This document shows positions 9,596 to 18,198 of a DNA stretch of 64,000 nt, piece by piece. This DNA is from Marivita sp051859345 (GTDB taxonomy: Bacteria; Pseudomonadota; Alphaproteobacteria; Rhodobacterales; Rhodobacteraceae), in NCBI RefSeq assembly GCF_051859345.1, contig NZ_JBHYFV010000020.1, forward strand, positions 1-64,000, written 5' to 3'. A program made the position numbers and the translations under genes. The stretch's first letter is position 1; every line of letters begins with the position of its first letter. The notes under the pieces were generated by a model. That model had not been told where the DNA came from. It saw nothing but the letters and a program-made list of their open reading frames with translations, and searched no databases.

Positions 9596-9610
9596 GTTCA
9601 CCTCTTGTTC
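9596..9610 (-). promoter_or_regulatory. LexA (SOS) box of recA, GTTC-N7-GTTC
   Basis: The plus strand reads GTTCACCTCTTGTTC, an exact match to the direct-repeat LexA site known from Rhodobacter and other Alphaproteobacteria. It ends 52 bases from the recA start codon, where the promoter should be. Confidence 0.88.
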
Positions 9611-9725
9611 TCGGGCTTTATGAGATCAAAACGCGAACATTTCAACTTTTATTTTCAAGGGCAGTGTTGCGCGTTTCGGTTAAGGAGTGGTTTATGAACG
9701 CGCGGAACCGGGCGGAGCGATAATC

Positions 9726-10331
9726 ATGTTGGTGTTTTGGAACGAACGTCTGGTCCTGCTGTCGGTGCCAAAGACCGGGACGCACGCCTATACGCTGGCT
9801 CTTGGCGCGCGCGCCTCCATGGTTGTGAGCGATCCGCCGGAGCTCAAACATGCGCCGGTCTATCGCTACAACCGGTTTTTCCGGCCCATGTTCGAAAAGA
9901 TGGGGGCGGCTGATCTTGAACTTGCGGCGGTCATTCGCGAACCCTTCAGCTGGCTGGGCAGCTGGTATCGGTATCGCCAGCGCCCCGCTCTGGACGGTCG
10001 GCCCGCGTCGACCAAAGGGCTGACATTCGATGCGTTCCTGCAGGCAAGCTGTAAGTCCGATCCACCCGCCTTCGCCAATGTCGGCTCACAGGCAAAGTTT
10101 GTCGAGGCGCGCCCGAACGGCACCGCGGTGACGCACTTCTTTCGCTACGAAGACCAGTCCGGGTTGCAGGCGTTTTTGCAAAGCAGGCTTGGCGCTCTTC
10201 CCGAAATACCAAACGCAAACGTATCCCCCAGATTGTCCCTGTCCGTGTCACCCGAGGTTGAGATCATGGTCCGTCGCCACCGCGCAGGGGACTTTGCGCT
10301 TTGGGACTCGATCCCTGTGCGCGCAAGTTGA
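9726..10331 (+). CDS. Small sulfotransferase-like protein
   Basis: A 201-residue protein with the two nucleotide-binding signatures of PAPS-dependent sulfotransferases: VPKTGTHAYTLAL near residue 16 (the 5'-phosphosulfate loop, P-K-T-G-T) and IREPFSWLGSWYRYRQR near residue 75 (the 3'-phosphate loop). It is shorter than most carbohydrate sulfotransferases, and similar short proteins are common in roseobacters. I prefer ATG 9726, with GGAG eight bases upstream, over the in-frame GTG at 9687. The acceptor is unknown. It stands divergent from recA and convergent with cckA, so it appears monocistronic. Confidence 0.65.
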   Translation: MLVFWNERLVLLSVPKTGTHAYTLALGARASMVVSDPPELKHAPVYRYNRFFRPMFEKMGAADLELAAVIREPFSWLGSWYRYRQRPALDGRPASTKGLTFDAFLQASCKSDPPAFANVGSQAKFVEARPNGTAVTHFFRYEDQSGLQAFLQSRLGALPEIPNANVSPRLSLSVSPEVEIMVRRHRAGDFALWDSIPVRAS

Positions 10332-10346
10332 TCCCAATTGCGCGGA

Positions 10347-12674
10347 TCAGGGGGTTTGCGCGTTCTTGACCTCTGCGTCTGAGGTGAGCAGTTGCTGGCT
10401 CACGATGGAAGTCAGATCGGTCAGCGAAAAGGGTTTCGCCAAAAAGGCCGACGATTCAATGCGTGCGCCCTGCGATTTGAAGACATCTTCGGCATATCCG
10501 GACATGAAGACCACCGGCACATCGGGGCGGGTTGCGCGTGCCTTGCGCACCCAGCTTGGGCCATCCAGCCCCGGCATCACAACATCCGTGACAAAGACAT
10601 CCACCTTGAGGTCCGCATCCTGAAGAAGCGCCAAAGCGTCTTCGGCATTGCCGGCCTCGATCACCTTGAACCCGCGATGCGCAAGGGCGCGCGACGCAAA
10701 GGCACGCACGGGAGCCTCGTCTTCGACCAGCAACACGACGCCATCGCCAAACCGCGCTGGCTGCACTTTGGGTGGGTCCAGGACAATGGGCGGAACCGTC
10801 AATGGTTCTTCACAGATCGGGAACATCAGGGTGAACACGCTGCCCTTGCCCGGCGTGCTGTCGACGAAAATGAACCCACCGGATTGTTTGACGATCCCGT
10901 ACACCGTGGACAGGCCAAGTCCGGTGCCTTCTCCGGTGCGCTTGGTTGTGTAAAACGGCTCGAAGATCTTTTCGAGCTTGTCATGCGGGATGCCAACGCC
11001 TTCGTCCTGAACGCGCACGACGACATACGCCCCGGCCGGCACCTTTGCGCGACCGTTTTTCATGGGTTTTTCCAACACCCGCTCATCGGTTTCGATCAGG
11101 ATCGTGCCGCCAGAGGACATTGCATCGCGCGCATTCACCACGAGGTTCATGATCACCTGTTCCAATTGCCGCTTGTCCGCCCGGATCGCCGGAAGAACCG
11201 GGTTCTGGCGCAGGTCAAGCATCACTTTCTCGCCGACCAGTCGATTGAGAAGATGCGTGAGGTCCGACAGGATGTCGCGCAGGTCCAATCGTTCCGGGCG
11301 CAGCGTCTGTTTGCGCGAAAATGCCAGCAATTGTCCCACCAGACCCGCCGCGCGATTGGCATTCTGATGGATCTGGATCAGGTCGCCGTATTCCGGATCA
11401 CCCTGATCATGGCGCAGCAGCAAAAGATCACAATGTCCCGAAATTGCGGTCAGCAAATTGTTGAAATCATGCGCAACCCCACCGGCCAATTGACCGATTG
11501 CCTGCATTTTCTGGCTTTGGACAAATTGCGCTTCAAGGCTCTTGAGCTCTGTTGCATCATTCAGGACGGCCACAAGAAGGATCTGCCCCTCTTCCACAAC
11601 GCGGGTCAGCGTGACCTGAACAAAGACTTCCTGTTCGGGGCGTGTCAGACGCAGAAATTCCGAGCGCCCCAGGCCTTTTCCGCTTGCTGCGTCCGCCAGC
11701 CAGTCGGGAATGGATCGACCAAGCCCTTCCATCAGATCCGAGATGCATCTGTCTTCATCCTGGCTCGCATGCAGCAATGTGCGGGCAGATCGGTTGGCAG
11801 TGACGATTTGCCCTTTCGGCGTCACCTTGAGCAACGGGACAGGCAGTGCTTCGAACCCGGCGTCGTCATTCGAGGCGGCGTCAGATGCGGATTTGGGCAT
11901 CAGCACAACCTCTTCCCGACCGACACCCGCTTCGTGAACGAAGACACTATAGTGCGTGACGGGACCGTCAGACTGGATCTGATGCACCTCACCCGGACGC
12001 AGAGGGGGATCGGAAATCAGTTCTTCAATGGTGCGCACACGTCCCCCGGCCAAGGCGCGTGCGGCGCCGTTCATCCAAAGAACCGTCCCGCCCCGCCCAA
12101 TTGTCAGGGCCGGATATTGACCTTTTCCTGTCTCACCCGAGACATCCCTGCTTTCAAACAATTCAAGACGCCACAAGAGCGCATCGGGCCCCACCTGATG
12201 GGCAGACACCCGCAAGTGCCTGTCCGGCAGGACGACCTTTTCAGACGCAATTCCGTCTGCAATCGCGCTGCTTTGGACCCGGTGGATCAAACCCGACGCG
12301 TCGGCGACGTGGCCACCGACAATGTTGCGCAGCGTCTGGCCTCGCGACGCTTTCAGAGTCTTCTGCGCGGTCCTGTTACACGACAGGATGTTGCCGTCGT
12401 GATCCGTCAGCAGGCAGGCCGCCACATCATGTTCAACCAGCAACGCCAGGTTATCCAAAGCTTTTGTATGCTGACGACCGCGCCATTTGTGCAGGATTGC
12501 GGACCCAAGGAACACCCCCCCGAACGCAATTGCCGCCGCGCCGAAACCCGCACGCAGCGCCGCATGCGGGGCCACGAGGGCAAGAACCCCACTTGTCAGC
12601 GCAAAGACAAGTAAAACCGATTTTGCGGAATAGAGCCGTTGGGACGCTGGTGCAGAACGGTCGAAATAAGTCAT
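10347..12674 (-). CDS. cckA: Cell-cycle hybrid sensor histidine kinase CckA
   Basis: Two N-terminal membrane helices are followed by PAS-type sensor regions, a HisKA domain whose phospho-accepting histidine lies in GGVAHDFNNLLTAI (around residue 402), an HATPase domain (GTGLGLSTVYGIVKQSGG) and a C-terminal receiver with its aspartate in VTDVVMPG (around residue 697). The order and the CckA-typical text HDQGDPEYGDLIQIHQNANRAA... identify CckA, head of the CckA-ChpT-CtrA relay; chpT lies at 39984. The start at 12674 has AAGGG eight bases upstream; in-frame ATGs at 12695 and 12719 are alternatives. A CtrA-type box sits just upstream, suggesting feedback. Confidence 0.93.
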   Translation of the reverse strand: MTYFDRSAPASQRLYSAKSVLLVFALTSGVLALVAPHAALRAGFGAAAIAFGGVFLGSAILHKWRGRQHTKALDNLALLVEHDVAACLLTDHDGNILSCNRTAQKTLKASRGQTLRNIVGGHVADASGLIHRVQSSAIADGIASEKVVLPDRHLRVSAHQVGPDALLWRLELFESRDVSGETGKGQYPALTIGRGGTVLWMNGAARALAGGRVRTIEELISDPPLRPGEVHQIQSDGPVTHYSVFVHEAGVGREEVVLMPKSASDAASNDDAGFEALPVPLLKVTPKGQIVTANRSARTLLHASQDEDRCISDLMEGLGRSIPDWLADAASGKGLGRSEFLRLTRPEQEVFVQVTLTRVVEEGQILLVAVLNDATELKSLEAQFVQSQKMQAIGQLAGGVAHDFNNLLTAISGHCDLLLLRHDQGDPEYGDLIQIHQNANRAAGLVGQLLAFSRKQTLRPERLDLRDILSDLTHLLNRLVGEKVMLDLRQNPVLPAIRADKRQLEQVIMNLVVNARDAMSSGGTILIETDERVLEKPMKNGRAKVPAGAYVVVRVQDEGVGIPHDKLEKIFEPFYTTKRTGEGTGLGLSTVYGIVKQSGGFIFVDSTPGKGSVFTLMFPICEEPLTVPPIVLDPPKVQPARFGDGVVLLVEDEAPVRAFASRALAHRGFKVIEAGNAEDALALLQDADLKVDVFVTDVVMPGLDGPSWVRKARATRPDVPVVFMSGYAEDVFKSQGARIESSAFLAKPFSLTDLTSIVSQQLLTSDAEVKNAQTP

Positions 12675-12724
12675 CAAAGCAGCCCTTGGGGACATCTGGT
12701 TTCCGCCATTTGACCGCATGAGGA

Positions 12725-12739
12725 TTAAGCGACACTTAA
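12725..12739 (-). promoter_or_regulatory. Candidate CtrA-binding site before cckA
   Basis: TTAA (12725-12728), a 7-base spacer and TTAA (12736-12739) form the palindromic CtrA consensus TTAA-N7-TTAA. It lies about 50 bases upstream of the preferred cckA start, a plausible promoter position. Confidence 0.6.
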
Positions 12740-12764
12740 AACGACGCCTTCTTAAAGTTGTAAT

Positions 12765-13922
12765 TTATCCTGAAATTCGCGTCAAGGTGGCTACAAAAAA
12801 GCCATCGCCGCCCTGTTCAAGTCCAAATCGATGTTGCAAGGCGCACGCCCATCCGGGATTGCGCACCAGGAAGGCGTCAATTTGATCTTCATTTTCACAA
12901 GAAAGGAGCGAACAGGTCGCATATGCCAGTGTGCCCTCTGGCCCAACCAGATCGGCAACCTTGTCGAGTATGTCACCCTGCACCTGCGTCAGGGCCTCAA
13001 GCCGCTCTGGCGTCAAACGCCATTTGCCTTCCGGCGCGCGCCGCCATGACCCGCTGCCGGAACAGGGCACATCGCAAAGGACAAGGTCATATTCAGGTCC
13101 TGGATGGTCGATCAGATTGATCAACACCCCTGCCCGTTCTGCCCGCGCTGGCAGGTCGGACATGCGGCGCGGCTCGGCGTCATGCGCCGCGACCGGACCA
13201 CCCAGCCTGGCGACCATCGCAAGGGTTTTGCCACCACCGCCGGCACAGTAATCCAGAACGCGCATCCCCGATGTCAGCGGCAAGGCATCAACGACAGCCT
13301 GGCTTGCCACATCCTGAAGCTCTACCAGACCAGTCTTGAACGCCTCTGACTGCGCCACCCGCCGCGCGCCGTCGCGCACTTCCAGTGCGGTTGGCGAAAG
13401 GCCATGTGGGACAGTGTCCACACCTTCGGCGGCCAGTGCGACCTGTGCTGCATCGCGATCCGTCTTCAGGGAATTGGTGCGCAGGAACACGGCCGCGCGG
13501 TGGCGCAAAGCCTCGGCCACTGCATTCGTATTCACCCGTAAGTCATTGTTGAACAATTCGAATAACCAATCGGGAAGGTCACAGTATTCTGCTTCCTCGG
13601 GAGTCGTCCCGGCCAGTTTTTCTGTCTCCGCCAAGGGCGCAAGCGCGTATCCTTCGCCTGTGAACACGGCTTCCGGATCACTGTCGGTCTGGCGCAACCT
13701 GCCCAACACGCGCGCGCGCCCGGTTGTTCCACCGCCCACGGCCGCGGTGCTGCGCCAGCAGCGCAGGATGTCGAACACATGATCCCGGATGGCGGCACGG
13801 TCCTTGGACCCGGCAAAGCGCGACCGTCTTGCCCAGTTGGTGAGGGCTTTTTCCGCCGCTTCACCTGCCGTGATCTGATCGATGATCTGCGCTGCGGCTG
13901 CCCAGCGTGCAGCAGGGGTCAC
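12765..13922 (-). CDS. rsmB: 16S rRNA m5C methyltransferase, RsmB-like
   Basis: A 385-residue RNA (cytosine-5) methyltransferase of the NOL1/NOP2/Sun family. An N-terminal NusB-like helical region precedes the Rossmann domain with the SAM loop LDYCAGGGGKTLAM. Both catalytic cysteines are present, in DVPCSGSGSWRR and YATCSLLSCEN. It is somewhat shorter than E. coli RsmB (about 430 residues), as is usual in this order. It starts 18 bases after the guaB stop, so it is probably in the guaB operon. The methylated position is inferred from the family only. Confidence 0.85.
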   Translation of the reverse strand: MTPAARWAAAAQIIDQITAGEAAEKALTNWARRSRFAGSKDRAAIRDHVFDILRCWRSTAAVGGGTTGRARVLGRLRQTDSDPEAVFTGEGYALAPLAETEKLAGTTPEEAEYCDLPDWLFELFNNDLRVNTNAVAEALRHRAAVFLRTNSLKTDRDAAQVALAAEGVDTVPHGLSPTALEVRDGARRVAQSEAFKTGLVELQDVASQAVVDALPLTSGMRVLDYCAGGGGKTLAMVARLGGPVAAHDAEPRRMSDLPARAERAGVLINLIDHPGPEYDLVLCDVPCSGSGSWRRAPEGKWRLTPERLEALTQVQGDILDKVADLVGPEGTLAYATCSLLSCENEDQIDAFLVRNPGWACALQHRFGLEQGGDGFFVATLTRISG

Positions 13923-13940
13923 GCCGCACGCTGGGCGTTG

Positions 13941-15389
13941 TTACGCCATTCGGTAATTCGGCGATTCACGCGTGATTTGAACGTCATGCACATGGCTTTC
14001 CTTAAGACCTGCCCCGGTGATTTTCACAAAGCGGCAGTTCCGGCGCATCTCTTCTATGGTGGCGCAACCTGTATAGCCCATCGCGGCGCGCAAGCCGCCG
14101 ACCAACTGATGCAGAACCGCATTTGCAGAACCCTTGTACGGCACCTGCCCTTCGATGCCTTCGGGAACCAGCTTGTCGCTTGCCGCGTCTTTCTGGAAAT
14201 AGCGATCCGCCGACCCGCGCGCCATGGCCCCGATCGACCCCATGCCGCGATAGGATTTAAAGCTGCGGCCCTGGTACAGGATCACATCACCCGGCGATTC
14301 GTCGGTTCCGGCGATCATGCTGCCCACCATCGCACAGGACGCACCTGCCGCGATGGCCTTGGCAAAATCGCCCGAGAACTTGATGCCACCATCGGCAATC
14401 ACCGGAATATCACCCGCTGCTTTCGCGCAATCCATGATCGCAGTCAGCTGCGGCACACCGACCCCGGCCACCATGCGCGTGGTGCAGATCGACCCCGGAC
14501 CGATGCCGACCTTGACCGCATCCGCCCCTGCGTCGATCAGGGCGCGTGTGGCTTCTGCCGTGGCGACATTGCCGGCAATCACCTGAACGTGGTTGGACAG
14601 GGTCTTGGCACGGGTGACCGCTTCGATCACACCCCGGCTGTGGCCATGTGCGGTGTCGATCACCACGATATCCACACCAGCGGCCACAAGGGCCTCTGTC
14701 CGCTCGAACCCCGCATCCCCGACAGAGGTCGCGGCGGCGACGCGCAGACGTCCCAGTTCGTCCTTGCACGCCGTCGGATTGAGAACCGCCTGCTGCGTGT
14801 CTTTCAGCGTCAAAAGTCCGGTCAGCTTGTCATCGCCATCCACCACAAGCAGCTTTTCGATCCGGCGAGATTTCATCAGGCTGATCGCCTCTTCCCGGTC
14901 CGCAGGTTCCCGCAGAATGGCAAGGTTGTCCGAGGTCATCATGACCTTGACCGGCGTGTCATCCGACGTCGCGAACCGCATGTCGCGATTGGTGACGATG
15001 CCGACCACCCGGCCTTTGTCGTCGACCACCGGAAATCCGGTGAAATTATACCGTTCAATCAGCGCTTTGGCGTCCGCCAGGGTCTGATCCGCGCGCAGCG
15101 TCACCGGGCTGTAGACAATGCCGGATTCAAACCGCTTGACGCGCCGCACTTCGCGTTCCTGCTGATCGACGCTCAGGTTCTTGTGGATCACACCGATGCC
15201 ACCGGCCTGCGCCAGAGTGATGGCCATACGGCCTTCGGTCACCGTATCCATCGCGGAACTCAGCAGCGGAATGTTGAGCGCAATGGATTTCGTCACCCAG
15301 GTACGGGTGTCTGCGGTGGCAGGCAGCACGTCTGAGGCACCCGGCACCAGAAGAACATCATCAAAGGTGAGAGCCTCGCGAATCTCCAT
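13941..15389 (-). CDS. guaB: Inosine-5'-monophosphate dehydrogenase
   Basis: A 482-residue IMPDH oxidising IMP to XMP in guanine nucleotide synthesis. The catalytic barrel contains the active-site loop GIGPGSICTTR with its nucleophilic cysteine, SSAMDTVTE near the N-terminus, the mobile flap region and the ADGGIKFSGD phosphate-binding segment. Two CBS domains interrupt the barrel at roughly residues 95-205 (NRDMRFATSDDTPV, LLVVDGDDKLTGLLTLKD). It is first in an apparent guaB-rsmB unit. Confidence 0.97.
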   Translation of the reverse strand: MEIREALTFDDVLLVPGASDVLPATADTRTWVTKSIALNIPLLSSAMDTVTEGRMAITLAQAGGIGVIHKNLSVDQQEREVRRVKRFESGIVYSPVTLRADQTLADAKALIERYNFTGFPVVDDKGRVVGIVTNRDMRFATSDDTPVKVMMTSDNLAILREPADREEAISLMKSRRIEKLLVVDGDDKLTGLLTLKDTQQAVLNPTACKDELGRLRVAAATSVGDAGFERTEALVAAGVDIVVIDTAHGHSRGVIEAVTRAKTLSNHVQVIAGNVATAEATRALIDAGADAVKVGIGPGSICTTRMVAGVGVPQLTAIMDCAKAAGDIPVIADGGIKFSGDFAKAIAAGASCAMVGSMIAGTDESPGDVILYQGRSFKSYRGMGSIGAMARGSADRYFQKDAASDKLVPEGIEGQVPYKGSANAVLHQLVGGLRAAMGYTGCATIEEMRRNCRFVKITGAGLKESHVHDVQITRESPNYRMA

Positions 15390-15534
15390 CGGAATCCCTT
15401 TCCACGGACAGCATCGTTAGGCACGTCCCTATCGCATGGGTTTTCCCAAGTGGAAAGACCCAATCGCCCTTTACCCCTGCGAAGCGCTGCCGCAGTCTGC
15501 GCCACGTCACGCAGGACCAAAAGGAGCGACGGAT

Positions 15535-16494
15535 ATGGCACATGGATACGAGTCGGGACGCCTTGATCTGCCCTTTACCGGCATCTGCACATTCGCACGC
15601 AGCCCATATCAGCCAGACTGGGGTGCGATCGACGCCGATGTGGCGATCCTTGGTGCGCCGTTTGATGCGGGCACGCAATGGCGTGCTGGTGCGCGGTTCG
15701 GCCCGCGCGGCGTACGCGAGGCGTCGACCCTGTTCAGTTTCGGCCATGCCGGGGCCTATGACCACGAAGACGATGTGACCTACCTTGCCGAAACCCGGAT
15801 CGTTGACCTTGGGGACGCTGATATTGTCCACACCGATACGGTGCAAAGCCATGCCAACATTGCCGACGGCGTGCGTGCCGTCCGGGCCTCGGGGGCACTT
15901 CCTGTGGTGATCGGGGGGGATCATTCGATCAATATTCCCTGCATTGACGCGTTTGAAGGCCATGCGCCGTTCCATATCCTGCAAATCGACGCCCATCTGG
16001 ATTTCGTCGATGAACGCCACGGAGTCCGCCACGGCCACGGCAACCCGATGCGCCGCGCCTCGGAAAAACCGTGGGTGTCTGGCATGACGCAGGTCGGCAT
16101 CCGCAATGTCAGTTCGACCGCTCGCGATGGCTATGCGGATGCGCGCGCAAGGGGATCGGACATCCTGTCGGTCCGGCAGGCGCGTGCGCTGGGACCAAAA
16201 GGCGTGTCAGCTCGCCTTCCCGACGCGGTTCCCGTCTATATCACCATCGACATCGACGCGTTCTGCCCGTCGATTGCGCCGGGCACCGGCACACCCAGCC
16301 ATGGCGGGTTTCTTTACTACGATGTTCTGGAACTGCTGCAACAGGTGGCGAACACGCACGACATCGTCGGCATCGACCTTGTCGAAGTCGCTCCGGACTA
16401 TGACCCGACCGGGTCAACCTCGATCCTGGCGGCACAGGTGCTGATGAACCTTCTGGGCTTTGTCTTTCACGCACGCCAGCAGCGCGCGGCATGA
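15535..16494 (+). CDS. Agmatinase/ureohydrolase family protein
   Basis: A 319-residue manganese ureohydrolase of the arginase/agmatinase fold. The metal ligands are all visible: GGDHSIN, QIDAHLDFVDE (Asp-x-His-x-x-x-Asp) and ITIDIDAFCPSIAPGTGTPSHGG. The last motif matches agmatinase and guanidino-acid hydrolases better than arginase. The reaction would release urea from a guanidino compound; whether the substrate is agmatine, guanidinobutyrate or another cannot be read from sequence. ATG 15535 has AAGGAG at 15521-15526; the frame is open further upstream but without a better start. A CoA-transferase gene follows after 114 bases. Confidence 0.88.
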   Translation: MAHGYESGRLDLPFTGICTFARSPYQPDWGAIDADVAILGAPFDAGTQWRAGARFGPRGVREASTLFSFGHAGAYDHEDDVTYLAETRIVDLGDADIVHTDTVQSHANIADGVRAVRASGALPVVIGGDHSINIPCIDAFEGHAPFHILQIDAHLDFVDERHGVRHGHGNPMRRASEKPWVSGMTQVGIRNVSSTARDGYADARARGSDILSVRQARALGPKGVSARLPDAVPVYITIDIDAFCPSIAPGTGTPSHGGFLYYDVLELLQQVANTHDIVGIDLVEVAPDYDPTGSTSILAAQVLMNLLGFVFHARQQRAA

Positions 16495-16608
16495 CCCGAC
16501 CGTCGGGTTTCCGCCGACCGAGAGGCCGATAGGAAAACCCCGGTTGCACTTGAGGGCGGGCCTGCGTTCATAAAGGAAAACCGACTCGGCTGGCACAGGC
16601 AGACAGGC

Positions 16609-17760
16609 ATGACACAACCGCTTTCCGGCATCACCCTCGTGGATCTGACGCATGGTCTGGCGGGCCCCTTCTGTTCGATGACGCTGCGCGATCTCGGCGC
16701 ACATGTGATCAAGATCGAACGCCCCGGAAAAGGTGATGATACGCGCAGCTTTCCACCGTTCTCCAGCGGCAGATCCGCGTATTTTGCAGCCCTTAACCAT
16801 GGCAAGAAGTCCATTGCCCTGAACCTCAAGGCCGACCCGGACCGACACATCTTCGAACGGCTTCTGGGGCGCGCCGATGTGATCCTCGAAAACCACCGCC
16901 CTGGCGCGATGGAGCGACTGGGCTATGGCTGGGACGATCTGCACGCGCAGTTTCCCAGGCTGATCTATGGCGCGGTTTCGGGTTTTGGTCACACCGGACC
17001 GGATGCCAAACGACCCTCCTACGATATCGTCGCGCAGGCGCGTGGCGGCGTGATGTCGATCACCGGCGAAAAGGGCCGCGACCCGGTGCGCGTGGGCGCG
17101 TCTATCGGAGATATCGCGGCGGGCATGTTCCTGAGCCAGGGTGTGCTCGCTGCCCTCATGGATCGCGACCGCTCCGGCATCGGGCGCAAGATCGACGTGT
17201 CGATGCTGGACAGCCAACTGGCCCTTCTGGAACAGGCCATTGCCACCACCACGCTCACCGGAACCCCACCGAAGCCCTCGGGCGCGCGCCACCCGTCGAT
17301 TGCCCCGTTCGAGACGTTTCATGCCTCTGACGGTCTGTTCGTGATCGCCGCCGGCAACGATGTGCTGTTCGAAAAACTCTGTGTCGCGTTGGACCTTCCC
17401 CTGTCCGATGATCCCAGATTTGCCACCAACCCGTCGCGCGTCGAAAACGCCCGCCTGCTCAAACGGCTGATCGAGGCGATCACCATCGACAAGACCCGTG
17501 CCTATTGGATCGCGCGGCTTGGCGCGGCGGGGATTCCCAGCGGTCCGATCCAGAATGTCGAACAGGTTCTGCGCGACCCGCAGATCCTTGCGCGCAACAT
17601 GGTGGTGGATGTGCTTGACCGCAACGGACGCCCGGCCTTCAAGGCGGCGGGCAACCCGATCAAGATGACCGGACTGGGTGATCCCAGCGTGCGCTCGGCC
17701 GCACCCGATCTGGACGGCGACCGGGGCGAGATCCTGCGCTGGCTGGGGGGCAAGGATTAA
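16609..17760 (+). CDS. CaiB/BaiF-type (class III) CoA-transferase
   Basis: A 383-residue member of the formyl-CoA transferase/CaiB family, which moves CoA between carboxylic acids through an aspartyl-CoA intermediate. The N-terminal motif (LSGITLVDLTHGLAGPFCSMTLRDLGAHVIKIERP) and the catalytic Asp168 in VGASIGDIAAGMF are intact. The usual interlocked-dimer linker and C-terminal domain are present (GIPSGPIQNVEQVLRDPQ). The specific acids are unknown. The upstream ureohydrolase gene on the same strand hints at shared catabolism of a guanidino or amino acid, which is inference. Confidence 0.88.
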   Translation: MTQPLSGITLVDLTHGLAGPFCSMTLRDLGAHVIKIERPGKGDDTRSFPPFSSGRSAYFAALNHGKKSIALNLKADPDRHIFERLLGRADVILENHRPGAMERLGYGWDDLHAQFPRLIYGAVSGFGHTGPDAKRPSYDIVAQARGGVMSITGEKGRDPVRVGASIGDIAAGMFLSQGVLAALMDRDRSGIGRKIDVSMLDSQLALLEQAIATTTLTGTPPKPSGARHPSIAPFETFHASDGLFVIAAGNDVLFEKLCVALDLPLSDDPRFATNPSRVENARLLKRLIEAITIDKTRAYWIARLGAAGIPSGPIQNVEQVLRDPQILARNMVVDVLDRNGRPAFKAAGNPIKMTGLGDPSVRSAAPDLDGDRGEILRWLGGKD

Positions 17761-17777
17761 GCCCGTTCAACGGGCTT
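17759..17777 (+). terminator. Weak hairpin after the CoA-transferase gene
   Basis: A 7-bp stem AAGCCCG/CGGGCTT with a 5-base loop overlaps the stop codon. There is no clear T-run after it, so termination is uncertain. Confidence 0.4.
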
Positions 17778-18198
17778 GCCCGCCCCACCGAACGCCGGGT
17801 TTCCAAATCCTTAACGCTCTGGCTGCACCTTCCCCCACACAAAAGCTTTTGAGCGGGAAGGGTCACTCCCATGCCGCGACATGTGAACTGACATCGCTCT
17901 CAATCGCCCCAACCGGGGCCGACCATGAGAGACCGGTCCCAAAAGGCCCCTCACCGGGGGTACAGGTCCAAAGCCATTGGCTTTGCGGAACGAGAGCAGT
18001 GTCAGGCCCAAGGGGCGGCGCCGCTTCCATGACCACCATACGACCTGAGCACCGGGCGGTTCCCTCCGCACCGGCGCGCAGGCATGTCCGGCGTTAAGCC
18101 AAGTCATGCCGCTCTGCATAAACATTATGACGCAATTCACCTTTTTCCCGGCGCGCGGACCGCTATGGTCCCGAACAACCGTGAACAAAGGGATTCCC
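17761..18198. other. 438-base region before the RamA-like gene
   Basis: No gene is supported here. The region contains several short inverted repeats (for example AAAGCC-ATT-GGCTTT near 17971-17985) and G/C-rich blocks. I searched by eye for a cobalamin box and for other known riboswitch cores and found none. The last 80 bases are less GC-rich and should hold the promoter of the next gene. Confidence 0.35.

Noticed and set aside
10392..12614. 740-codon plus-strand frame opposite cckA
   Set aside because: Antisense shadow of cckA, without a recognisable domain or a start signal.
17761..18198. Cobalamin riboswitch before the RamA-like gene
   Set aside because: No B12-box core or expected paired elements could be found on reading both strands.
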